Below are positions 36,062 through 45,413 of a stretch of 64,000 bases of DNA, piece after piece. Source of the DNA: Prostheceraeus crozeri (lineage: Eukaryota > Platyhelminthes > Polycladida > Euryleptidae); the NCBI GenBank assembly GCA_907163375.1, contig CAJQUW010004613.1, forward strand, positions 930,001 to 994,000, written 5' to 3'. The translations under genes and the position numbers were made by a program. Below the pieces are notes generated by a model. The model saw only the letters and a program-made list of their open reading frames with translations. It had not been told where the DNA came from and did not search any database. Each line of letters opens with the position of its first letter. The stretch's first letter is position 1.

Positions 36062-36358
36062 AGGTGGATTCATACTTCAGATTCAATCTAGATGCAAAAT
36101 CAATCTAGATTGACTGAGGATTGAAGCTAGCGTTCATCCAATCACTGGTAGCGTAGCTCAAAAAGGACATGAATCTATTCTCCATTGAGCGCAGGTTTTC
36201 ACGTTAGATTGAAAACCTACGCCCTATAGTAGCGTTGTTTTTGAAACTAGATGCTAGTAAGATTGAAGCCGGCTTCAATCCTGATTCAATCCTGATTTTG
36301 CTTCTAGATTGAAAAGCTACGCTAGAATCGCGATTGAATCTGAAGTATGAATCCACCT
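36062..36358. mobile_element. Harbinger-type MITE, 297 bp, TAA duplication
   Basis: The inverted ends AGGTGGATTCATACTTCAGA are nearly perfect, with TAA on both sides (36059-36061 and 36359-36361). The 3-bp TAA duplication is the PIF/Harbinger pattern. The interior is full of short inverted words based on CAATCTAGATTGA. It sits exactly at the point where the mariner transposase is split. Confidence 0.8.
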
Positions 36359-37078
36359 TAAGCGAATAGGTACCGTACATTTGACATCATCGCGATTAGC
36401 CGTTCGCTAAGTAAATCATTGTTACTTGTCATTCGATAGAAAATGGCCCCTCCGAAACAGTACCAGCATGAGGTAGTATTGTTTGTCAACGAAATTAAAA
36501 AATATGAGCATCTGTACGATGGATCCTCGCAGTTTCATATCAACCAGGAGATGACCAATGCAGCCTACATGAAAGTGGCCCAAGCTTTGAATTTGATCGA
36601 AACTCAGAAACGTACATGTAAGCTTAATAATGATTTGGCCGAGTACCTCCTGGGAACATCAATCATAAATGAAGCAATTGTACATTAAAAGGTGTGTATT
36701 AGTAAAGGTGTCACCAAAACAGGGTTGTCCATAGGACATGGCCCCCCATGGGAGGCAACCTGCAACATTAGGCCATAGGACTACCATAGGCGATGGTAGT
36801 GTCCATACAGTAGGCGTTTGGTATTCACCGGATGCGCGGACCCTCTTCTCTGAATTTCGACGCAATCTGAACAGCAAGGCTAGTTCAATAAAGTCTCTCT
36901 CTGACATCAGCGACATGCTCGCACTAGTTCGAGGGATAAATGACTGAAGCATGAACGCCAATTGAAATAGCGTCAATACATAATCTAGATGAAATTTCAT
37001 TCTAGATTGAAATTGCATCTACTCGTAGATTGAATTTCAATCTATGGATTAGAGACTGACGCTCAAGTATGAATCCAG
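36359..37078 (+). mobile_element. Harbinger-like fragment inserted in the mariner copy
   Basis: Its right end, read in reverse, is AGCTGGATTCATACTTGAGC, clearly related to the end of the adjacent MITE. Together with the MITE it forms a ~1.02-kb block that splits the mariner gene. It holds one MADF-like frame (next entry). It has no left end of its own beyond the MITE, so MITE plus fragment may be one element in origin, or two insertions. Confidence 0.55.
36443..36688 (+). CDS. MADF/Myb-SANT-like domain ORF, probably the Harbinger accessory protein
   Basis: 81 codons from ATG 36443: MAPPKQYQHEVVLFVNEIKK then YEHLYDGSSQFHINQEMTNA and AYMKVAQALNL. This is the pattern of a MADF domain (acidic start, EHLYD, the spaced N/K, the final W or A-x-x-VA-x-xL). 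Harbinger elements encode such a Myb-like DNA-binding protein next to the transposase, and the surrounding inverted ends support that. The domain would bind the element ends. The frame stops at 36688 and the usual C-terminal part is missing, so it is probably truncated. A host MADF gene fragment is the alternative. Confidence 0.5.
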   Translation: MAPPKQYQHEVVLFVNEIKKYEHLYDGSSQFHINQEMTNAAYMKVAQALNLIETQKRTCKLNNDLAEYLLGTSIINEAIVH

Positions 37079-37448
37079 CTTGAATAAGGATGAAGGGATA
37101 ACTCTGTACGAACGGCCGTAAGAGCAGTTGCCACGCCGATGTCTGATTTGCAGGATAGTTGCCATATTGCCTTATTTGGAGAGCGATCCATATTTTCTGA
37201 AATTTCGTGAAGTGATCCCGGAGAAAATCCGTGAGTAATCCCGGTCTTCCACTTTGCCGCGCGTCTTGTACGGATCCAGTTCTGAATTTGTTAACCAAAT
37301 CACGCACAGTATTCCTAAGAGGGATAACGGTGTCAGGAAATCGGCTGTTAAATTGTTGTTTTACATCATCCGTGTATTTATCCTGGATGCGAAAAACATG
37401 CTCAATAACAAATATGCGATCTTCTAGTGTTAGCATGTCTACAGTCAA
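37079..37448 (-). pseudogene. Mariner-like transposase, N-terminal half
   Basis: It starts MTVDMLTLEDRIFVIEHVFR on the minus strand at 37448, then YTDDVKQQFNSRFPDTVIPL and FRTGSVQDARQSGRPGLLT: the first HTH and linker of ITm transposases with this MLTLEERI-type start. After about 37215 the similarity continues in another frame (ISENMDRSPNKAIWQLSCKS, then DIGVATALTAV and LSLHPY), so one frameshift is present. At 37079 it is cut by the Harbinger-like block and resumes at 36061. The first Met could be either of the two near the start; the second (MLTLED) matches the family best. Confidence 0.8.
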
Positions 37449-39614
37449 CGAATGAATGGGTGAATGAAATAGCCTGCAGCAACTGGAGCACAGTTCACGT
37501 GTCTCGATCTATCGATTATTGCTCTTCTTACATAGAGATACATTGTTTATCTGAAGTTGACTAGAATGGAAACTGACTCAAAGTCGCGGCATATCCAGGC
37601 GAAGGAACTAAGTTGGGGCATGAACCAGCAATGAAAGCTTAGAATTGTACATGTGACTGATTCTAACCCAATGAATGATACAGCCGTTGACCCACATACC
37701 AAAACTTGTGCAAACTGGACAAGTGCTTTCTGAATTAGGGGCGATAACTTGAAGTAAAGCGTTACTGTAGCTTGATCTGACTTCTTCTGACCTCATCGTC
37801 TGAGCAGAAAGCACTTGAAGTTAACAAAGTAATTTCCCGACAACTCCTGAAGTGATGATAACCAAGCCATATCCTTTACAATAACATTTTCAACTTAATA
37901 AAGGTGTGGCAAGGTAGTGACCGTGGGAAGATTTCAAATAGCAGTTGGTAGTGGATGAAGAGGGAGAGAGAACAATGCACACACGACACGAGTAACAATA
38001 ATGCGTCGAACAGACGAAGTCAGATCATGCCGTTGACATCGCTACGCTTCACGTTATCGTTTCTAATGCATAAAGTACTTGTCCGATCTGCATACATTTT
38101 TGTATGTGGGTAGAAAATATACTTAAGAACGTCTACCTGAAGTTTGGTGACGATTGACTCATTTTTTTAGATTTTAGACAAATTTGAAAACCTGGGGGGA
38201 GATAACCCATAAGTACCGAGCATCGTATTAATTAATAGGGTAGTTATTAATTTCGATGTCTCCATAGGTTTGTTGTCTCATAGTCTCGGTTTTGATGGAA
38301 ATTGTCGAATTTATAATGAATGTAATGTTCAGAAATTAAAATTAATGCAAGCTAGACTAAGTGTAAATTAGTTAAGTTTTTCTAAGTGTTTCTAGTAGAC
38401 CTGCCGCCCAACACTTTTCCTGCAGGGAACGTGGCCAAAATTGTTAACTAAATGAATTTGTAGTGTGTAATAGAAAGTTTTCATAACCTTGCGTCTGTCT
38501 CGCTAATAGTGGTTACTAAGGGCCACATGCCATATGACCGAAAAAACTAAATCTGCAGGATTGTCGGCCATATATTTTAATGTGCTCTAACAAAAGTTCT
38601 TGGATAATGGAATATCAAGCATGTGATGACAGACATATTTCGTGGTTATAGCTCCATTGACAGACGCATTTGAATGTCTCATAATTAATGATTTTTGCAG
38701 GATAACAGGCCAAAGCTAAATGTACATCCAAATGAAAGTCCTCGATTCCCTGATTTCATAAAAGCATTTGACAGACATTTTCAATGGTTAAAACTTGCAA
38801 GACAGACGATGTTATTGAACATCGTAGTTTAGGTCATTGGCGATGAAAAAACAGCTGTTTTATTTTTAAATGCATACATGACAACGACCTTGACATTCTG
38901 CATAGAAAAACAATTAATTGATCGAGAGCGCATCAAACCATTTATTCTATGCATCAATCTGTGTTAAACAGTCTGCTGATATTGATTACTCTCAGACTGG
39001 GATCGCTCATATATCCTCATTAATGAAACGGAATCACCAGCACAACTAAAATATGAACAATTTATCATTAATTGATAATAATATAACATACATCTCGCAT
39101 TGAATATGTACTAATTTTGAAATAGCAATAGCAATAAGCTGGATTGGAGGTGGAAATCATGAAATTCGATTGTTTTTGTTGAAATAACTGTAAATCCTGG
39201 TTCACCACTGAATGCAGTTTATTAGCTCTTACACACGAGCGCAGTGGTGTGACGCAAATAATTATGACAATTTCTATCATTCATTTGACAAGAGAATAGA
39301 TACTGTTGTCTATATTAGACGTTTAACCTATCATTATTCTTTATCTTCTCCATATTCGATTTACGGATTTTTCCTGTTTTTATTCTATTCCTACTCGTTT
39401 GTTTAATGTCTTGATTTTTCAAGGCCGTATCTATGAAATTATTTGAAAGTAGTCAGCTGTTTAATAGCTTCATGGAAACGGAGAATCATCAGAAAAAATA
39501 TGGTTTTTCAGTAAAGAATATTATTTTTCCACGTGGAATGTATGCATACATTCGGTAACAGCTCAGAGCTATCACCGAAATAGCTTCATGGAAAACAGAA
39601 ACAAAAAACCAAAT
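37449..39614. other. Intergenic stretch, nothing recognised
   Basis: It may include the 5' end of the mariner copy near 37450-37600, but no terminal repeat was recognised. A minus-strand frame at 37608-37814 contains CPVC and nothing else of note. Confidence 0.4.
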
Positions 39615-39704
39615 TCAGTCTTCAGCTTCAGAGGAACTCCACAAAGATTCTGTGCCACTATCATCCGCTTCTGTTTCACTGTCTTCATCTCCACTGTTGG
39701 ACCA
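39615..39704 (-). CDS. Possible terminal exon with acidic Ser-rich tail
   Basis: On the minus strand a CACTTTGCAG acceptor (ending at 39705) is followed by WSNSGDEDSETEADDSGTES, then LWSSSEAED and a stop at 39615. An acidic C-terminal tail directly after a good acceptor looks like a last exon. I cannot identify the gene and see no upstream exon, so the call is tentative. Confidence 0.3.
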   Translation of the reverse strand, partial: WSNSGDEDSETEADDSGTESLWSSSEAED

Positions 39705-40038
39705 CTGCAAAGTGGAAATAGATAGGATAAAATCAAAAATGTCTTGTTAGGCCTATCATCGTCTGATGGTTGTTTACGTTTGATATCTGTAGTGGCTGTT
39801 ATCTATGCGAATCGATATTGTTATGGTATCTGTAGATGTATCTGTATATGTAGTGTTGGATCTCTATTATTTTGTATATGATATTTTCAAATTACAAATG
39901 TTGTTCTATCGTTTTCATTATATATTATACTGCCCTGTTGCAAGCACGTCTTTTCATAACATTGTCTGATTCACGAGGGTTCTTTAAAAGGGTTAAAATA
40001 GCGAAAACCTTCATCCGCTGTCCGTAACACTGACAGTA

Positions 40039-41161
40039 TTGATTGCTTCACAAAACACCGGTACATCCATTGATATAAAACATCTTCTTTCAGTTCCATT
40101 AAGTGAAATTCCTTTGTCTATTTCACATAGCGACGGATCGCGTCTGACGACAAATAAATCAGTGGTTGTTGAAGTATTGGAGCAAAAAGCAATTCCCTTA
40201 AGAGAAGTCCCTAAAGTTGATGCTACTCTCATTGATGGAGGTTGCTTTCTTCAAACATATCTCTCCGCTATGAATATGACAGACCATAAGTCGTACGGCG
40301 ACATTGCTAGAGAACTTCCAGTGATAGTTTTGAGATCGAGTGGTGATGAAATTCACATTTTATTTGATACTCACAAACCGGATTCCCTGAAATAAGATGA
40401 AAGACGACGGCGCGGAGGTTTTCATCAAACATATGTTGTTAGTAAGCCTGATCAAAGACCACGAAGACGTTGTGTCGATTTACTAAAAAATACCTGCTTT
40501 AAAGATGCCTTAGCGACATTTTTGATGAAAGAGTGGAAAAACGAGAATTACCAACATCTGTTCGGCAATCGAAGTCTAACAGTATCGCACGGTGGAAAAT
40601 GTATTCGAATTTCTCTTGAAACTGTTGAACAACGTTTGGTTTGTGTTAGTCCTATTGAATTTTCAACAAAATCAAGAAGAAGCTGATACATTAATTGTTT
40701 ATCACGCGTCATTGCTTAGAGGAAATATCATGATTAAATCATCGGATACTGAGGTTTTTGTACTTCTTTTAAGATTGGCAGGGCGCAGTGATTCTCCTCA
40801 AAAAATCATCATGGATATATGTAGCACAGACCGACGGCTGATTGACGTATCCAGTATGGCATCTTTGCTCGAAACAGAGAGACCGGTTTTTACAGCAGCA
40901 TTACCGGCCTTATATGCTTTTGCAGGTTCAGATTTCACGACGTGCTTCTATGGCAAAGTTAAGCGAAAAGCGTTTGACATATTACACAAAGACCAGTTAG
41001 AGAAATATATTCCGGCTTTAATAAACTTAAGTCGAGGTGTGGAACCGGATGTAAATGCACTGAGTTCATTGGTTTACGCAATATACGGTTTAACAGAAAT
41101 CGATAATGTTAATGAAGCAAGATATCTTATATTTTGTCGTCTCTCAGGAAGAATTGATCAG
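40039..41161 (+). pseudogene. Unnamed metazoan family, possible PIN/FEN-like nuclease, broken
   Basis: A first block has SYGDIARELPVIVLRSSGDEI then HILFDTHKPDSLK; a second has ALATFLMKEWKNENYQHLFG and LTVSHGGKCIRIS; a third has NQEEADTLIVYHASLL, IMIKSSDTEVFVLLL and ALPALYAFAGSDFTTCFYGK. This order (FD.Y.PDSIK, W...Y, EEADT, SPDTDV, HAFTGCD) is a family that I have met often in animal genomes as uncharacterised multi-copy proteins. Spaced acidic residues in EEADT, S-DT-DV and GSD could be metal ligands of a PIN/FEN-type nuclease; that is inference. The usual Cys in GCD is Ser here. At least two breaks lie between blocks. A CAG|GTAAGA donor at 41161-41162 suggests that a further exon once followed; the hAT array starts 80 bp later. 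Confidence 0.55.
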
Positions 41162-41243
41162 GTAAGACTGAAAAGTATGACATTTTCATTACGAGTTAGA
41201 TAGGCCTACTGTCTCTTTTTATTTGAGAACAATCCTTAACATA

Positions 41244-41541
41244 CATAAGCGTACGGGCAAAATTTTCTTGGGGGGGCTGAGTCCTTGTGCCCGAAAATTA
41301 CATAGGTTGACGCCCGAAAAATTGGCATAATCACGAAGATCTAGTTTCTACACTTATGCCCCAGAACTCCGCGAAAGTAAAAACGCGACAATTTCTACTA
41401 TCAATGTAATAAAATTATCAAAAATAGCACAACGCTGTCTACTTATCCGTAGACGAATTGGAAAATTTCAGAAGTTCGAGGTAATGTAGCTAGGTAAGTT
41501 TTAATTGTTCTCTAATATAACAGAAATATCGGGCGATATTA
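41244..41541 (-). other. hAT 3' region and likely terminal sequence, unit 1
   Basis: CATAAGCGTACGGGC followed by AAAATTTTCTT and a G-run resembles the terminal repeat of hAT elements. It is the exact left border of the array and recurs at each unit start. The reverse complement, expected at the other end of a hAT element, is not seen in any unit. Confidence 0.55.
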
Positions 41542-44320
41542 TCAAAAGAACTGACATCTCCGATTTTTGCGACTGGCAAATGCATCAATGATTCTGGAAA
41601 TGTCGGTTTCAATCACTGCGTTTGCATACGATCGCTCAATATTTATGAGTGCCAGGTGACTGAGCCGATCTTGTCCCATCGTGCTTCGAAGATAAGTCTT
41701 TAGTCTTCTGAGGGCGCTAAACGACCGCTCAGCGGAACAGGAGGTTGCCGGAATAGCACATAGTATTTTCACCACCTGTGCGAATTCCGGTACAAAGTCA
41801 GTTAAGTGGTGATCATGTAAATTCGACAGTACGTCTGTGGCATTGGAGCACTGTATGTTATTGTCCGATTTGTAATTATTGTATATCTCATGTTCGGCAA
41901 AGAGTATGTCTTTATCCAATCCGTAGTATTTAGCGACTAGATCAAAGTTATTCAAACTTGGCGCCGAATTCATAACTAAGTCTCCGAGACCACAAAGGAC
42001 ATCCTGATCATTACCGGCAAACCGTGATTCCAATTCAGCAATTACTTTATCCAGAGCTAGATAAAATATGCTGACCCGGTAATGGGACTTTGCGGTCAGT
42101 GTCAGAGGCACACCCGAATGTTCACCTACCAAAGCCTGTAGACGACGTGACGGCTTCTTTATCCTGAGTGCTGCTGGCTTTCTGAATGAGAATATTGTGT
42201 TCTGTATCCACATTTCTATTTTTGTGCCGACCTTCTCAGTAATCTCCCAAAGATTCTCAAAACGTAACTCTTCACGGCATGATTGTAATGTAGTGATTGT
42301 TGCATTCGCAGTTCGTCGAGCGGTTCCAACATCCACGTTTTTGCCCTGTAAGAATCTACTCAGACTGCATGTGTTCGACAATATCACTTTCAGAAGACTG
42401 AGACCAAAAACAAATTCAAAATCGGCAATTGCTGTAAGAAGCGCACGCGCATCCGAATATGTTTTGGAGTCCTTGTCGTCGGACAATTTGAGGAGAGTTT
42501 TCACAATCCTTTCCAGTTGCTCAGTAACGGCTTTTACGACTTCATAGCGACATGACCATCTCGTGATGCTTTGGGACTTCAACGACAGTATCAGATGGTC
42601 CGATTCTACCTCCGTGTCTCCAAATATCGCATGCCGTTTCGGACTGGCTTCAAGAAAGTTATACAAATTTTGTATTGTGCCTAGGGCGTTTCTCAACGGT
42701 TCAATATTCTCCATTGTATCCTGGAGAGCCAGGTTCAATAGATGACCATAGCAATGGACGTAGAGTGCTCGTGGTGACGTTTCCTTCATCAAAGTCGCCA
42801 ATCCTTTCTTTTCACCTTTCATATTAGCGGCCCCGTCAAAACATTCGCCAACTATGTTTGCTAATTGCAAATTCATCTGATTGATGACGCGCTTAACAAG
42901 TTCATAAAGTGTCCTTCCATCAGTTGTTTTTGTTGCGAAGAAACCAATGAATGCTTCTCTTTTGATTCCGTTGACAAGATAACTCAGACATAATGCTACC
43001 TGTTCCGTACGACTCATATCTGAAGTTTCATCTATGATGATGCCATATACACCACTGCTTCTTACGTCGGCGAGTAGTTTTTCCAGAACAAAATCAGAAA
43101 CAATCGTCAGCAATTCATTTTGTATATTTGGTGAAGTCCACTGGTCGTGTGAGTTAAGTCGAAAGTCCAGCATTTGCTCCAACCACGGTAAATCCTTGCA
43201 ACGTAAGTGCAGTAATTCCAGGAAGTTGCCTCGATTCACATCGGAAACCTGTCCTATATGCGTACGAGATTCTTCATGACCTCGTTGAGCTATGTTTTGC
43301 TGGGCTGTAAACATAAGACATTCAATGATCACTTCGAGATACTTGCGATTTTTCACCACCATACTTTTATGGTTAGAATCAAGAAGACTCATCACTGACG
43401 CGTCCTGCTTCTGCTGCGCTCGGAAAGACATCCATTTCATCAGGGCAACTTTATGGGTTGCAGAAACCGAGTGTTTTTTCAGACGTTCTGATTTTTTCCA
43501 ATTAGTGAAGGCAAACTTATCTGACCCAAATTTCTCACATGCATAACAATAGGCTGATTGCGCTCGAGTACTGTATCCAAGCCATTTGTGTTTGGCAAAC
43601 CAATTTGACTGAAAGTCCCGTTTCGAAATTCTCATTGCAGAATTTACGGGGAGCGTATCTGACCATAATAGGTTGACATGGACCGTCCTGCCCTACCCTC
43701 ATGCGATGTTCATCGTCTTCCCTGTCATTGGCACTCCCGCCTGAGGTTGAAGCATCGGCCGCTGACGGAAGCACAGGAACGTCGGCCGCTGACGGAAGCA
43801 CAGGAACGTCGGCTGGTGACAGAAGCACAGGAGCATCGGCCGCTGACGGAAGCACAGGAGCATCGGCTGGTGACAGAAGCACAGGAGCATCGGCTGGTGA
43901 CAGAAGCACAGGAGCATCGGCTGGTGACGGAAGCACAGGAGCATCGGCTGTTGACAGAAGCACAGGAGCATCGGCTGGTGACGGAAGCACAGGAGCATCG
44001 GCTGGTGACAGAAGCACAGGAGCATCGGCTGGTGACGGAAGCACAGGAGCATCGGCTGGTGACGGAAGCACAGGAGCATCGGCTGGTGACGGGAGCACAG
44101 TAACGTCAAGCCTAGGCACTTTTGAAGCACGAAAATCAAATCCGATTTGAGTTTGGCTCTTACAGAGCACTGCCGAGAATTTCACTCTAGTGCCGTAATG
44201 TTTTGTCTTTGCGTGAGTGTCTTTATAATCAGAATCTACCTCCTTTTTACATACACTACATATCACCCTATGTCGATACGGACGCTTTCGTGACGCACAG
44301 GGTTTCTGTTTCGAGGACAT
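41542..44320 (-). pseudogene. hAT transposase, array unit 1, one frameshift
   Basis: Same protein as the intact copy at 48694-51471, but one extra T in the run near 43621 shifts the frame between the N-terminal repeat region (44320 to about 43620) and the TTF finger (RDFQSNW). The remaining catalytic and dimerisation parts are open. This is the leftmost copy, and the one whose 5' spacer is interrupted by piggyBac. The splice-acceptor-like CTGACCAG just before the ATG, shared by all units, hints at a 5' untranslated exon. Confidence 0.9.
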
Positions 44321-44450
44321 CTCTTCTGGTCAGGTTAGTGTTGAAATAGTCTGAAATGAAAATGAATTGATGACAGCTATAATTTCGATAAACTATTGTG
44401 AAGTTTAGGTTGATTATAAATTAGAACTCTTATTTTCCACGACATTTTTG

Positions 44451-45295
44451 AAATTTGAGCAAAGATTTGGGGCTCCCGTCAGGGAGGCCTTTCCCTGGAA
44501 TTCACCTCAATCTAGAGGTTGGCCTATAGAATCAAAGCTGAATTATAAATCATCCACATTTTAGAAATTTGAGCATAGGTTTGGGGCTCCCGTCAGGGGG
44601 CCATTCCCTGGAATTCACCTCAATCTAGAGGTTGGCCTATAGAATCAAAGCTGAAATAAAAATCATCCACATTTTAGAAATTTGAGCATAGGTTTGGAGC
44701 TCCCGTCAGGGGGCCATTCCCTGGAATTCACCTCAATCTAGAGGTTGGCCTATAGAATCAAAGCTGAAATAAAAATCATCCACATTTTAGAAATTTGAGC
44801 ATAGGTTTGGAGCTCCCGTCAGGGGGGCCATTCCCTGGAATTCACCTCAATCTAGAGGTTGGCCTATAGAATCAAAGCTGAAATAAAAATCATCCACATT
44901 TTAGAAATTTGAGCATAGGTTTGGAGCTCCCGTCAGGGGGCCATTCCATGGAATTCACCTCAATCTAGAGGTTGGCCTATAGAATCAAAGCTGAATTATA
45001 AATCATCCACATTTTAGAAATTTGAGCATAGGTTTGGGGCTCCCGTCAGGGGGGCCATTCCCTGGAATTCACCTCAATCTAGAGGTTGGCCTATAGAATC
45101 AAAGCTGAAATAAAAATCATCCACATTTTAGAAATTTGAGCATAGGTTTGGAGCTCCCGTCAGGGGGCCATTCCCTGGAATTCACCTCAATCTAGAGGTT
45201 GGCCTATAGAATCAAAGCTGAAATAAAAATCATCCACATTTTAGAAATTTGAGCATAGGTTTGGAGCTCCCGTCAGGGGGCCATTCCCTGGAATT
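44451..45295. repeat. 113-bp satellite block, unit 1, 7.5 copies
   Basis: Unit landmarks are CACCTCAATCTAGAGGTTGG and GGAGCTCCCGTCAGGGGGCC. Periods of 113 or 114 bp differ by the length of a G-run. The first unit is diverged (CAAAGATTTGGGG, GGAGGCC), as in every array unit. The block lies 130 bp upstream of the hAT start codon, where a promoter would be expected. Confidence 0.93.
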
Positions 45296-45413
45296 ATCTA
45301 CATTTTAAAAATTATCTACATTTTAGAAATTTGAAGTTCGTGCCAAATGTTATAATACAGGTCTAGACCAAATTGGAACTTGGGTTGCAGTTCGTATCTA
45401 ATATTGTATTTAA

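Noticed and set aside
43678-44150. Long overlapping frames on both strands over the hAT N-terminal repeat
   Set aside because: The 27-bp unit has no stop in several frames. Only the minus frame that joins the zinc finger to the catalytic domain is supported. The same applies at each array unit.
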